A stretch of DNA of 64,000 nucleotides from Psettodes erumei (GCA_016785225.1 JAFBJZ010000861.1:1925001-1989000), one strand, 5' to 3'; counted from the first letter of the stretch, positions 47,666 to 61,882 are shown. Translations and numbers: made by a program. The notes: generated by a model not told the origin, from the sequence alone.

Positions 47666-48892
47666 ATTCCTGATGTCTAAGTTTTCCCTTCATCCTTTTC
47701 ATGTTTTCTCTGCTGCAGCTCTCTTGATGCTTTAAGCTCTCACCGAGTTTTATCACCAAGCCAGGAGGCAAGACACTTCCATTTTAAGCATCTCAGGGAG
47801 TTTTTAATTTCTGGAACTTTCTCAGTGTCTGTATAAATTTCAATAATATGAGGACACTTGTGGATTTCATGTAGCAAACATGGGTATCATCTCATCTTTG
47901 TAACTGCTTGAGTCCTTTGAAGGAAGCAAGAACTTATCTGCTTAATGTTCAACATATCTCTAGGGCGGCCAAAAAGAAAGGGGCAGCCTGCTGAAAAGTA
48001 CATCCGCTCTCACTACATTTACCCAGATTCCTGATGCTAATCCTGTGAAAAGATAAAGAGGATTGAAAGGTAGAATTTCAGATCATATCTGAATACAGTA
48101 GGAAGGGGATAGGAACAAGTGATGAACAGACAACTGAAGAGAATTTATTGAGAGTGCTCTCAAATATTAAGGGATTCAGTTTGAACGTTTAAAGATCATA
48201 CTGCCGTCAACTTTGTTGTCAGTGTCCTTGTCAATAAAATTCTGCCGGCATGCAAGAATTTATTGGCTGCATGTTGACGCTTCTTAACACATGTGGCTAT
48301 TAATATGAGTTACTTTCAGGAGCCTTAATAATTTTCAGTTGTCCTGATACGTGGCCCGGAAGCACAGAGATCAAGAGCAGTCTTGCGATGTACCAAGTCA
48401 TTTCTTACATTTTGTTTCTGGAGCTGAAAAAATAATCATCAGCACAAGTCTGATCCAGATCCTGTGCTCCTCCAACAAAACAGCTTCTCCCTGTCTATTT
48501 ACATGTTTGCGGCTCAGCCTGAGCGACCAGCGATTGGCCACATAAAGAGAGAGGGGATCTGTTGGAAATCTTGGAGAATTTCCTGTTTGTGGCATTTCCT
48601 TTGCACTACCAACACATCAGCAGCCCAGCTGTCTCTGTTGTGAAGGCCTCTGTATACGTTCACTGTATGCTTGACACAATATGTGCACGTCTGTGCCTTG
48701 CATGTGCACGCTCGTTATTTACCGTGTGTGTGGACATGTGAATGATTGTGTGTGTGCATTTATGGAGGTTTCTGGGTTTGGTCTTCCTTTCATTTAGCAC
48801 TTTGCTGTTTTTCTCCCATTGTAAAATGTATGTTGTAAGTGAATACACATGTTATTGCAATGTTCTATAGGGTAAAAAGAAAGCGAGAAAGG

Positions 48893-48923
<31 letters not shown>

Positions 48924-49051
48924 TACCCAGCTTCAGTAACTCAGTTTGATTCCAGAAAAAGAAAAACAAACGTAGAAAAGTGCTGGAAATGTATTGCCAA
49001 AAACAAGAAAAATCTTAAAAGCTATGTTTAACATTTAACAGACAATTCCAA

Positions 49052-49276
49052 GTGGCAGATTATCAGGGCACTGTCAGCAACCAGGAACGGACAAAGACAT
49101 TGCAGTTGGGGGCATTAAGACTGGTGGGTAGACAAACCTGGCAACACAGAGATAACAGACTGTGTCAGTTATGCCAACAACAAGAGGCAGCGACAGAGCA
49201 ACATGTTGTGCTATGCTGCAGCCAGCGTGAAGACACAAGAACCAACTTCCTCACCAAAATAAAACCCAAACAATAA
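49052..49276 (+). pseudogene. Fragment of a non-LTR retrotransposon ORF2 C terminus (zinc-knuckle-like)
   Basis: The 74-codon frame contains RLCQLCQQQEAATEQHVVLC, that is C-x2-C-x10-H-x4-C, then R-E-D-T-R-T-N-F. This layout matches the C-terminal CCHC region of many fish LINE ORF2 proteins (R-x-C-x-x-C ... E-x-H-x-x-x-x-C ... R). The apparent ATG is not the real start. Reverse transcriptase motifs upstream are absent, so the copy is 5'-truncated and dead. Assignment is by motif only. Confidence 0.5.
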
Positions 49277-49600
49277 ACTCTCAACGCAATCTGAACAAAG
49301 TTCAACATTTACTCAGGAAATAGTATGACTTCGACCAGCAAAATATGCCAGAGCATGTCGCAGCCTGAAGGAAAACCAGCGGAACAGCTCTATTTCAATT
49401 ATGGTTTAACTGTTTTTATCTTTTTGTAGCTACTTCTTTTCTTCCACTGCGAGAGTATAGTAGTAATAAAGTTATCATTATCATGTTATCGTATATTATT
49501 ATCACAACATTCTTTGGCAATGCTGCACTTAAATAATACCAATAACAATGCAAATTTGAATTTAATCGGGAGACAGAGCTATAGAGAGAAACAGAAAGAG
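49277..49600 (+). mobile_element. Probable 3' UTR of the same truncated retrotransposon
   Basis: It follows the coding fragment directly and is AT-rich. It ends with TTTGGCAATGCTGCACTT, AATACCAATAACAATGCAAATTTGAATTTAAT and GA-rich sequence, the same terminal style (CCAATAAAG-like, GAATT, GA) as the reversed copy at 8035-8195. Confidence 0.45.
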
Positions 49601-51729
49601 GGATATACATATCGTGCGAATGAAACTTATAAAGTGAGGCAGAAAAATGAGGCATGATATAACCTGGAAGTGACATTCCTTCCCTGCTAAATCTCTCCTC
49701 TCTTTGTTTTTAATCTCTTCATCTTTGGTACCCTTTATCTCTCCCCATTTTTCTATGTCTCTTTCCTCCCCTCTTACTAGACTTGGGGAGTATTACATTG
49801 TCCTTTAATGTTGTGAAATAGAAAGCGGGGTGGAATGATGAAAGAGAGAAGATGTTCCATTCCTTAAGGATTAGGCTGCTTTATCTCACAGCAGACACAT
49901 ATGCACTGGCTGGCATGCTCACGCGCACACGCACACATGCACACAGAGGCAGGAGTCAGGCAGTGTGCATGTAGCCAGAAGTCATGAACAGAGCATCAGA
50001 TGTGATGTGATTATTGCTGGATAAGGATAATCCTGCAAGTGTGTGTGCGCATGCCCATAGGCATCGGTCCATCTGTGTTTAACTGTGTGTGTGTGTGTGT
50101 CATGTGAACCATGTGTAAATGTCCAAAATCCAGCAGAAGATAGCACTAATCCCTTCTAAAGAATTACAAGGACCTTACTTTTCATCCTTCTTTTCAAGCT
50201 CCTCATTCTTTCAACTCTCTATCGTGCACTCTGTCTGCACTAAACCCCTTTCCATGTCCTTCTTCCAGTTCTTGGTCATTCTCTGGCACGTTGTCTAAAT
50301 CCCCTTCCCTCTCAATAGCTTGCCAGCATGAGACAATCAGGATCAGGATCGCTGTGGGCTCTGGCTGCAAAATCTCCCTGTCACTTTTGATGATTTGCAA
50401 CAGTACATCACCTTAGACAAGAACACCACAAAGCTACAATAGCCCTTCAAAAATGGTTTAATGACTCTCCATCTGAATTCAGATTATGGACATATATATG
50501 TATTGTTGGACTTTTGCTGTGTTTTATCTCTTTTTGTCTGCCCCTCTCCTTCTGTCTCTCTCTGGCTGGTTGTCTGAATGTTGTCTGAAGCACTCTACTG
50601 AGATGCTGGTTCTTATCTTTACCCCAAAGGAGTGTAAGTGTTTTCTTTACATCAACAATCCACTGTTGGCTATTCTGTTGTGTATGCTCAGTTGTCCCTT
50701 GCAATTTTTCCCGAAATAAATATCCAAGAAAATGTTTTGCACTCTTTTGAACAGGATGTGATCACAACACGTTAAGTGTTTCCTCCCAATTTTCAGAGAA
50801 TTCTGGCCGAGTACGATGAAGTTCTCATTCAAGAAAACATTTATTTGCACCTCCAACCCTGGAGGAACTTTCCCTCTTTTGACAAAGTGTGCCTCAGCAC
50901 CACAAATGCTGAGAGCCTTTGGTTTGGATGGTTTGGTTTTATAAATTTGAATTATAATTTCTACACCTCATCAATCACTGTATTTACTTTGTGGGTCTGT
51001 TTGTGTCCTGTTTTGGCTACTAGGTCATATAGTGTGCAATGTGAATGATTGTGTGTGTGTGTGTGTGTGTGTGTGAGTGTGTGTGTGCGTGCTTGTGTGT
51101 CCGTCTGTGTGTATAGTACTGATCACTTCACACCACAATGCTGAAGCATGCCTCTCTTCACACCAGCTGGTCAAAGATTACAGCCCATGCCCTCCACCAT
51201 GACACACACACTCATACACACACACTGTGCCCACTGACATTTGACACTAAATGACTTCGCACTCTGTCTTCAAATGCAGCTTGCAAATTGAGGTATTCTT
51301 TTTCTTTAGCTTGCAGGAAAGAGCTGAGACGTCAAAGGTAGAGACAATTAGTAGTGAGCAAAGGTCCCCAGACTGCAGGCAGAATGCCAAAAAATGGCCG
51401 ATGAAATATTAATTTTGCAAATGGTGACCTAAAAAGCAATGATCCTGCATCTTATCTAGATATGCACATTACCTTAGTACTGTAAAATGTCTCCTGAAAA
51501 AATGTCAGCTTCAGGATGGTGTCACTTAGGAAAGGCTGTGGGGCCGGGTTCTGAAAAAACCAAAAAACAAAAACGATGTAAATATTAATGTTAACAAAGT
51601 GCTGTTAACATGTTGGAAAGTCATTAAAAACAAGAAATCTTTCTTAGAAGTTTGCCACCTACTCTGAAATGCAACTCAAGGCAGTCCAGCTTATTGAGAA
51701 AAACACAAGCAAACAGAAGTAAAACTTTG

Positions 51730-52010
51730 AATTCTGTGAGGTTACGCTTGGCACAATGGTATTTTAAGCTAAATGCTAACATCAGCATGCTAACATCAGC
51801 ACTAACGTTCCAAATTAATGATGAGATTTGTAAATGGATGTAATTTCATGGAGATCCATCCAAAGATTGTTGAGCGATTTCAGTAAAAAATACAACCGTG
51901 AACAGCACTGGCTCGAGGAAAGGTCAGGGAATCACTAAAGTTAATAGGACCAGGAACCATGAATTCCTCCATAGATTTTCATGTCTGTCCCATATTTGTT
52001 GATTTAGCAA
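51730..52010 (+). mobile_element. Interspersed repeat copy (GCTAACATCAGCATGCTAAC family)
   Basis: CTAAATGCTAACATCAGCATGCTAAC is followed by TTTCATGGAGATCCATCCAAAGATTGTTGAG, GGAAAGGTCAGGGAATCACTAAAGTTA and CATGAATT. This order is that of a repeat I know to be abundant in percomorph fish. It is non-coding here. Confidence 0.6.
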
Positions 52011-53276
52011 ATGACAACTCAGAGGCAAATTAAAGATGTTCAAAAATTTGACATACTTCTGTAGAAAAAACATTTATTATCTGCCATCTCCCTGTGGTCA
52101 TTGGAAAGCAGTGTTTGTAGATGTATCTTCTCTGGAGGGTATTTTTTAAAAAATATTGCTTTTTTGTTGTTTCCAATAAACACAAATTTTTCCTTCTTCA
52201 TAACAAAACACCCCAATAGATCCATGTGTTTTAAATGAGTGCTGTAAGCCAGACCGGGGGCACTTTGAAATGCAACCTCTTCTTTATTTATGAGGTTTCA
52301 TCCAGGCAGTGGGCTTTGAGAGTGGTTATTTATATGTGCACGATTGCTTTCTATGTTATGGAGGTGCCAATGCCTTGTTTTGTTTTGTTTGTCGGCTTGT
52401 TCTCAGTTTACAAAAGTGTCTGCTGTCTTGTTACTGTGTTGTGGGTAAATTTACGTGCGTTAATGAGACAGCCTTCCTGTGTTGTTGGCCTGTTGATAAG
52501 CTAGGCTATCTGTTAACAGCTTTTGCCATGTGTTTTACCGCAGTGTTTAGGTGTGTATGTGTGTGTATGTGTGCATTTGTATGTATGTCTGGAGCCAAGG
52601 AAAAGTACCCCAGGGTGTCAGACTCCTCATTAAACTGCTCTTCATCTTTCCATTCCTCTTTTTTGTCTTTCTGCCCAATCCAGCATTCATCCTTTCAACA
52701 GCAAAGTTAATATCAGAAGAATATTCCTTTCTTCTCTTTGGAAGTTTACTCATTCATTTAAGCCTTCTATCTGTTCTATAGATTTTTATATATATATATT
52801 TTATAATCTTCATCTGTGCTAAACGACATTTCTCCCACGGAAAGATACATCGATTTTTAAAAATATGTATTTATATTGTTGTACTTCCAACCTTCCTTGT
52901 ACTTCCCTTTAAAAGATGGTCAGCAACCTGAAACAAGTGAAAATATTTCAAGAATTTGTGACTTTTACTGAACTGACTTCACATTAATGTTGTTCAATGG
53001 AGTTTGGATATAAAATAAAGAGCATCGTAAGTTCTTCCTTTTAGAAAAGCGGCGTTAACTTTCTGAAGCAGGATGACAAGTGTAAAGAACAAATTTCTGA
53101 TGTGTTTTCACTCCATCAGTTTCCCTTGTACTGAATGTCCCCTCAAGCAGAGTGGAGTTTAAGTGTTAGCTATCACCACTGTTGGAACAAGAGAAGCCTC
53201 TTCACTGTCTTTTATTGCTCTCCCTCTTTTTCTCTCTCTCTCCATCTCCTTCTGTTCTTCACACGCTCCATTTCTC

Positions 53277-53317
<41 letters not shown>

Positions 53318-53318
53318 G
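53277..53318. repeat. (CT)n microsatellite
   Basis: About twenty CT units inside a wider pyrimidine-rich stretch at 53210-53345. Frames across it are artefacts. Confidence 0.95.
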
Positions 53319-54554
53319 CTTTACTCTCCATCTCTCTTTTCCTGTCGCTGTCAGAGGGGAATGACGACCATCTGCAGCCCTCCTGCCCCGTGACATCTGG
53401 AGACGGGCTGAGATACAACGACAAGAGCACACATGCACACATGCACACACACACTGCAGCAGAAAGAGGAAGAGACAAGGAATGAGGTACAGCACAGGGT
53501 GGAGTAGGAGGGAAGAAAGGGGGAGCAGTAAGGAGCACAGGGATATGGGTGAGGTGTAATGGCAGTAACACATCATGCTACTGTTGGGCTGTCATCATTC
53601 AGAATACATTTCATTCTCCTTGGGACTGATAATAATATGAGTTATTAAGGCAGATGAAGCTGTCTTAATGAGGGCTCATTTCTCTGTGGTCCTGTCCTCA
53701 GGATCTTACTTGCAGAAATACCTGTACATCTGTCAAATGGGCTGCCTTATTATTTATATTGCTTTTTAGCAGAGAGCACAGTAATTATTTTAGCTGCAAA
53801 TGCACCAAAGTCTATAGTCCCTGGACAGATGTTACATTGACACCCTAAAACAGAATCCTTAATCAAAATGATTATTGCAATATAATACTATATAATATGA
53901 AATTATATGATTTTTTTCTTCACTGGGGACATTATGGTTGCATCTGTTTTCAATTTTGAAATGTTTATCTTCAACTTTAAATTGAACATAATGATTTCCA
54001 GCACTGTATCTTGGCAAGTCTCTGTTTAGGTGTTTTATCTGAAAAGCATGAATGATGTCATATTTAAACGCTTTCAATACACATATTCACATGCAGTCAT
54101 TGAATACTTACAGGGCCATTCTGCGGTGTACTTTTGTTTATCAGAGCTGCTCTGTTGGCTGCTGTATTGCTGTGTGGCTGTAAAGTGATGTGTGCAGAGG
54201 AACTATTCTTGTGGACCCTTACAGGCTGACTTTATTGTGAGACAGCTGTTACATTAGTAGTGTTTACACACACATGCTGAAATTGTCAGTTTTTTGTACT
54301 CAAGGACTATGCATGTCATTGACATTATTGACAAGATGTAGCCATGGTAACAAATTACAAAGCTTATCTCATTGTCCCTTGCCTGTGACACATATATGTA
54401 TATACACACACAATAATGTTCTATCCTTACACACTGGAAACCACCACCAGAAGGTCTATAGTCCCCTGTAGTTCCTTAGGTGTAGATGTTGATCTGCATT
54501 ACCTGGGCAGCCTATGTGAATGCTTAGGCACAGTGGAAACAAGCTGTTGATCGT

Positions 54555-55005
54555 TTAACAGTTGCATATTCATACATCCTGTAGACAGAGCAACATAGAC
54601 AATGATTTGGACTTGTTTTTCTGGCCACCTGTTAAATTTAAGTCCACTATTCACTTTCTTTTTACCTCTGTTTCTAGTTGGCATCTGTCTATCTTGTTTG
54701 GAGCTGGGCATGTGGTGGACAGTAAGGTTTTAGGGCTTTTTGGCTTGAACAGCTGCCTCCTCCTGCTGAAAACACCATTGATGAGGGCAGTGAGTGTGAA
54801 CCAAAACAGTGTTATGGGCTGGCAAACCAAAATAATGAGCATAAAGATGCTAAAATGCTGTGTAGAGCTGAGGGGGCTCCAGAGTCTTGTGGTAACCCTC
54901 TGTGGGTTTATCACTATGAGTGACACTTTTCACATACACAGTCATTTGAATAATTGTTATTATAAATACATTAATTATTCCAGCTTTATTGCACCTTTAA
55001 ACTAG
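54555..55005 (+). mobile_element. Interspersed repeat copy (GTAAGGTTTTAGGGC type)
   Basis: Phrases TTGGAGCTGGGCATGTGG, AGTAAGGTTTTAGGGCTTTTT, GAGCTGAGGGGGCTCCAGAG and TTTATCACTATGAGTGACAC occur in an order I recall from fish genomes. The 147-codon frame over it lacks any domain and is treated as chance. Confidence 0.45.
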
Positions 55006-55484
55006 CAAGCAAAATGTCCATTCGAATTCAGGAACATTATTGTCATTACTGCTAGGCTATATATTTTTGGTATATTTACAAACATTGGCATTTCCTAAAA
55101 CAGTAGCTTGATCCGGTGAGATTTATGTCGCAGGCTTTGGTAATGTGAGAAAAGTTGCTATAACTTTCTAACAGGGTGAGTCACTTTCCTGCCTTGAACT
55201 TAGCCCAAGTGCGGCACCCGCCAGAATGATAGATGACCAACTTATCGTCTGCACTAATTAGGAATACAAGCTCTTGAAGTGTATGAAGGATAGCATTTCC
55301 ACCAGACTGGGTTTAATCAGCTTCCTTCATCTCAGTCACACTTAGGGCCAATTCAGAGGACAAGTTCTTGTAGGAGATGAAGGATCATATTTCTACCAGA
55401 GCAAAATTGAGTTCTTCAGCTCCCTAATGGCCAATGTGCGTGCCATGGTTCTTGTAATGGCAGTGTTCATTGGTTAGTTGGTCC

Positions 55485-55900
55485 ACAACTTTGGTCCAGA
55501 CTGAAAAATCTCAGAAGTTATTGGATTCCTGTGAACATTTGTGCAGACATTCACTCTGCACAGAAAAGTAATCTCACTGACTTTGGCAGTACCTTGACGT
55601 TTCCTTTAGCACCACCATGAAATCCAATTATTGTGATTTTGCGGGAAATGTCTCTGCAAGGATTGGACTAGATGGATTTCCATGAAAATTGGTACGTTCA
55701 TGTCCTCTTCACTTTGGTGACCCTTAACCCTTCCTCTTGCACCGCCTTCAGGTCAAAATTTCAGTTAGGCCAGTGCCACTGTGTTAATGACAAGATATCT
55801 GCAAAAGGAATTACTATTTCATCAGAGTTTCATTTGTTTTAAGTGCTAATGAGCAAATGTCAGCATGCTATACCAAAATTGTGACAGCAGCCTCACAGAG
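55485..55900 (-). mobile_element. Interspersed repeat copy, opposite orientation to that at 51.7 kb
   Basis: Read on this strand: TTGGTCCACAACTTTGGTCC, AGACTGAAAAATCTCAG, CACTGACTTTGGCAGTACC, TTTCCTTTAGCACCACCATG, GGATTTCCATGAAAATTGGTAC and GCTAATGAGCAAATGTCAGC. The reverse complement follows the same module order as 51730-52010 and is more complete. Confidence 0.6.
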
Positions 55901-58900
55901 TATGGCTCCACAACCGACTCTTAGTCTTGTCTTCATTCACTACCTCTTTTTCCTGAGTGCACGTATTTATCCTGCTTATGTTGTGCAAACAAAAGTGTCA
56001 TACGTGACTGCACTACTATGTAACTGTCAGAATATGTGGGAAAATATGCGTAGGCTTGCTACATGAAGCAGATAGTCAATTAGATCATTCAATAACCATT
56101 AGGCAGGATGTACAGCAAGCGCATTATATGTTTTTGCTCAGCATGGTATCTCATTTGTGTCTTTACAAGTGCCAGATAAATGCTGCAGTGGAGTGACTAC
56201 AATGCCAGAGTATTATGCAATAAAACTCATCAGGAGACTTATAAGTGAGCTGCACCTGTATGACGCTGAGGGACGAGTTTAATGTTTCCAAGCAGGACTA
56301 GCCATTACATAAGAAAGGTTTAGATTCTTGTGTGAAGGTTCAAATGCAAATGTCAGTGTTCCACTGAGATAATTACATATTCTGTCAGTCTAGCCTGCAG
56401 GGCATCAAAATGTGTCTGCTCTGGTGCCTTTGTACTTGTCCACAAATGCTGATGTGCACATTGAGTCCTCTTTTCGGTCAACTGTATGTGTGAGAAAGAA
56501 GATGCAAAAAGGTTCAAAAAGTATGGCACAACAGAAAAAGTCAAAGTATATGATTTTTTCAGTGTTTGTCGATATTGGTTGTGTGTCTTTGGGTGTACTT
56601 GTGACCTGGTGGGAAGACAATTTTTTTTATAAAACCATCTGTGACACTGAGAAACCACTATAGTCCAAATCAGAGTCCCTGTCATTCTCCAGAGGACATG
56701 TTATCTCAGCCTGCAGTCTGACACTAATGTCCCTGAAGTGCTTGATTAATCTGATATTTTTATTATGTATTATTGTGTTATTTAAGATGTTTTCTTTTTA
56801 CTCCAGCTGTCTGTGCCTGTCTCACAGGGTAATGGAACAGCTCTGAGGCACTGAATTCATATATAACCTAACTGAGCTATCCAAATCCCTTCTGTGGGCT
56901 GATTGGCTGGCTGCCACTTTTACCACTCCTAAGTAAACCAACTAAATTACTGTGGCAAGCTGTTAAATGCCATTTCTTTCTTATTTAAGATAGGTATTTG
57001 ACACTAAGCCTTGAATTGTGTTTTTGACCTCTTAAATTTGAGACCTACTCAAATTATTTATCCTATTTTATTTTTTTGACTGAATTTTAAATAGTGACTC
57101 CCACAGGCTTTGAGTTTGTCTGCTCAAAATCTCACACAAATTCCTACAAATGTAATGCTCAGATTTAGAGTCTGTGTAGTGTGCTGTATAGTACCCTTCA
57201 GACTCTAACAGATGACCTGGGTTTATACCCTGTGTCAGCAAACATCCACCCTGGTGGCAATATGCAGCACTTAATGCTTCGATGGCTGCACTGGAGGTAT
57301 TGTAGTACTTAGAGCATCAACAAAGAACAACACACTTTTCTTTTTTTTTCAACAAATCAAAATTTGAAATTGAACTTATATTGAGCACAAATAAGCACAA
57401 CAGACTCTCAGACAAATCAGGCCCAATTATGCCATGTCATGTCAGGTTTTTTTCTTAGTTTTCTTTTCTAGAGTCTTGAATGTCAAACTTTTGAGCTGAA
57501 TTATTCAAAGAACCTTACAGTAGACTTTCAGCCTCTGGCCATGAGTACTATGGGAAATAAGGCCCAAGTGACTTGTGGGAGCCAAGAAAATCCCCAAAAA
57601 GCCACAAGTGTTTGAGTTAGTTAGCATGACAGCTTACTCACACCTCTGTGTGAATGGCATTTATGGCCCTGAATGTTGAACTGCACCAATTGGAGTAACT
57701 GACCATCTAAATAGCTAAGACAGAGTCAGTTCAGAATATAAGATCATTAAAAAAGGGACACTTTAGTCTTTGCTTGTTTAGACTGGGGGTTCCTCAAGCG
57801 TTTCAAACAAACTTGGGAAATTTGTAGTGTCACCATGGGGTTCCAGATTCAATAAAAAGCTAATGCTGTGCTTCTCTGCAAGGGGCCTAAGGCAGAAACA
57901 GCAGATGCAGGACACTGAGGAACTTGGTTTCTAATGGATAAGTGTGCCGTCCGGAACACTTTTATTCTTGTCAGGGTGAAAAAGCCTCTTGGATGCAAAT
58001 GTTTGATCACACCCTATATAAAAGCAAATCTTTCAGGTGGACTAACACTTCCAAAGGTAGGCTGACATACATCTAAAAGTTAGACAGTTTACAACTTAAA
58101 AGTCAATCTTGCAAATTACTTAATATAGGTTTAGAAAAACATGACAGAACACTTAAACAACAAATTTTGATTGAGCCCTTGGTAGAATAAGGTTAATAAT
58201 GGAGGAATATTCAACATATAACAGGTGGGCAACATGATTGGTTCATATTTTTAAAGTATTATGAAAGAATAATGTCTGAAGATGGCCAGAGTATTAATGA
58301 TCACCTTATTTGAGTATGGAAACGTGAAAATATGGTGTGGAATAAAACCATCTGTCATAAAGTAGCCTTGTGTAAATCATGGATGTAATTAGAGTAAGCT
58401 AACACAGTAGTAAGTTATTTATTTTGTTTTTGTCTGTTATACTGTGTAATGAAATCATGCGTAATCCTGCTAATGAGCTGTCATCGCAGAACCAGTTGTG
58501 TGGGGAAAAAAGTTTGGGATACATGGAGAAAAAGTAATGCAGTGGATGAAAGAGTGCCGTGATGGAAAAAAGGAAAGGAATGTCCCACCTGAGCCTTTGT
58601 TATGGACTTTTCCTATGTGACACATTGTGTGTTGGTGTTTCATGCTGATTTAAAGGCCCCTGTTATGGGGCGCATATGTAAAGGACCGCAGGCCACCAGA
58701 CGACATGCCTCCACTACACAGCAGCCCCCTCCTCTCTTGACCACACTCCTTCGTTATTGACTTCCCCAACCCTTGTCGAACCCCTCTGACACCCCCCACT
58801 TATTCACACACACGCTCCCCACCCGACCGAACCACCCACCCCCCACAGTCGTCCCTGCTCTGCGTCACCATCAGCTTGCTCCTTTAGTTACTCAAACAAT

Positions 58901-59204
58901 GCCTGAACCTGGCAAATATCCCACCCATCACTTGGCTTGCCCCATTTCTCCTCCCTGGCCCCTTTGTCATATTCATATCTCTCCTCATATCTATGTGTTC
59001 AAGCCTTATTAACCCCTTTGTGTGTCTCTTCCTCTTTATTTCCTCTCTGTCAGTGACCCCTCTGTTCTCACTTAAGTCAGAGCCAATGTAAGGCTCCAAC
59101 GACATGACCACAACCACAAAGATTAAGAGTCCAAGATCTGATTTATGACATTTGAAGGACATTCCTTGCTTATCCACAACACTTAACAGCGCTGTGCTAG
59201 AGTT

Positions 59205-59285
59205 TTTCAGTATGGGTGGTCCCAGTGGGAATCAAACTCGTAACCCTTTTCTTTATACCCAGCTCTGCTTGCTCAGATTTTGTGT
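59205..59285 (-). repeat. tRNA-derived SINE relic
   Basis: The minus strand reads CTGAGCAAGCAGAGCTGGGT ... GGGTTACGAGTTTGATTCCC ACTGGG. The second part is close to a Pol III B box (GGTTCGANTCC), and the first has remnants of a D-arm. The A box is degraded and the anticodon arm does not fold, so it is not a functional tRNA. Confidence 0.35.
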
Positions 59286-61882
59286 GGTACAACTGAATAG
59301 GACAGTTGCAGCCAAAACTCGAAAACAACTGGTTGCCAGATTTTTCCTTTTGCTCTCTGTTGGTTATAAATGTACAAAACTCAAATCTTTTTAAATGCTT
59401 CATCCTGAGGCTGTAGTTGTAATGCAACAGCAATTTACGGTTGCCTTTTGGTGATATTATAATGGCTACATCTGCAGATGATAGACCTCCAGCTCACTGA
59501 TGGACCCCTCTTAACCTTCTCCCCTCCATTTTTCTTAAAGCGCTCAGGCTTTTGCACCCTAAGACTCTTCTCTCTCACTACTCTGGCCTGAGGGTGAGGG
59601 GCTCTGAGTTATGACCACTCCTTGTCATACGTTTATGACTTTACTCAAACAAGCTCGATATATCCTTTAATAAAGCACACAAGTGGTACTTGTCGCCTAT
59701 TTCTGTGCATCTCACGAGTGAAACCTTTCTCCTTAAAGCTGTCAGGCCAGATTTGAACTGCTGCAGCTTCCTTAATTTTGCAGTGAATTCGACACCCTTT
59801 AATCTTCTGGTTGTAACATGCTCTCTTTTACTGCTAGGCCTGCCTGCCAGAGTTACAGCAGAGGGTGGTTCACAAAGTTTTCTTCCATGTGTTGTTACAT
59901 GTTACATGAGCATCCCGAATGCTAGGGCCAGCATCTTGTGTACAGCATAATACAATATAACCTAGTGGATCATCTTGTGAAGTAAAGATTTCTTTACAGT
60001 ATCTTTTCCCAAGAACTGTTCACCACAAATGATGGCTGACTCACAACATTATGACTCCCCAAAACATGAACGCAGCTCTAAGTCCTGGTACTCTAGTAAC
60101 AGACTCTACTCTCAAACCCCAAAATTCATCTTAGAATGTATTTATCCAATATCAGTATTCATTTTACATTTTATCACCTTAATATCACAGAGCAGTGCAG
60201 ATTGTTATGTTTGCTTTGCATAACTGCTACAAAAGACTATGACCACATTACTCTCCCCCAGCTATCCATCTCAAATAACTAATAATCCAACAGAAAATAG
60301 AGCTGTCACACTGTAAAAATAAGTCCTTGTGACCATTCAACCATCAGCCCATGGGTCCAGGCCATGGCCGCCCTTTCCCTCATCATTCTCACTTGGCCAG
60401 ACAAGCCTTGATCCCATGGAGTACTGGAGTCTCAAATCAATAATAGGCCACAAGGTCCTGGTTCTGGTGCCATAGCTTGCCACCCGGCTTCAAATCAGAC
60501 TGTAGGAGGTTTAGTCTTCATCTGGATTGGGAATAATAAACAACTATGACTGAAGTTAGCCAGATTTAGACTACTTAATTTAAAAACTATTCAGTGGAAT
60601 TGTTATTACTGCCCATTACAGTATGTTTATAGCAACAATATTTTTAATAGTGGTCCGGCACAAAGCAATGGAAAACATGAGGACCTAACAAATTTAGTGG
60701 CATGACTTTTCACAGTTAAGTAACTCTGGCTGGAAGCAAACAGAGAGATTTTACAGAAACATATTGCCATGTTGGCACATGAACTGAACAAGCATTTCTT
60801 TGCCACGCATCAAGCTAATAATGAACAACATGAATCACTTTTTCTTAATATTCTCTGTGTGCAATGTCAGCCAGCAGACCATTTGAGAATGCAGATTTCA
60901 TAGAGTGCTTTGCCTGTCCATAAGTATCTGCGCTGGACAACCTGTCCCTGCATTTAAACAGCATTTTATGAGCCCACAGCCACGACCTTCTTGGAGCCCT
61001 GAGGTCAGGAAGAACATAATTGTAAGAGCTCGTTTCTTCTAAGGATAGCTCTTGGCTTTCTGCCCTTTCTGATGCCTCTATTCCTGTTTTCACTTTTTGA
61101 AGTGACCTTGACAAAGAAGGGAGTTATTGAGGGACCTTTCTGATTGTTATTTTTCTTTTCTCATTGTGTATTTTTTTTAGAATGGTGCACCATATCTGAA
61201 CTTCAAAATACACAAACTTGGTAATACACTAATGACAAAATGATTGTTTTTGTGACATGTACCAAGAGATGATGTAGTGTCTTACTACAAATGCATCTGT
61301 ACCTTTCCAGCTCTCTTGCCACTACTTTTGTATCACTCTCAGAATGGATCCAGAAAGTTATCTAGTATGTAATTATATTAGCAATATAAAAAAAAGAAAC
61401 TCATTGGTGTCACGTTCAATAATGCAAAGGCCAGAACTGGGAGAAGAGCACAAGTTAATGGAATGCAGTGATTTTTAGCAGGGACTTTCAAAGGGTTTAT
61501 TCATGCATCAAAGCTAGATCAAAAAGAATACATAATGCACATGATTTCCAAATTATGCATCAGTGGGCGGGTTTCATCTCAGCACTGAGTTGTTTACTTC
61601 CTGGATTCATGATTCAGCACTAGTTGTTGACCTAGATTGCACCAAACCCCAGAGTCAAAAAGATAAGAGACCCTTGACGACCAGTGTACTTTAAGCAAAT
61701 CTCAGTGGGAGAGGATGGTTGGTGGTTCAGACTGGAACATTACTTGTTGTAGACTGCAGGTTGTACAGTAAGTCAGCAATTCGCTGATTGACTGACTCAT
61801 TCATTCGTTCATTTAGCTGGTCTCTGCCCAAAAGGTAAGTCAAAAGCATAATGCCTTTTGCCCTTACCTGGTTTCTTTTCAC

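Noticed and set aside
54562..55005. 147-codon frame
   Set aside because: The underlying sequence is an interspersed repeat and the translation has no domain features.
60845..61114. Minus-strand 89-codon frame with balanced amino-acid content
   Set aside because: It looks less biased than others, but I recognise no family, and there are no convincing splice sites or neighbouring exons. Kept only as a candidate for a translated search.
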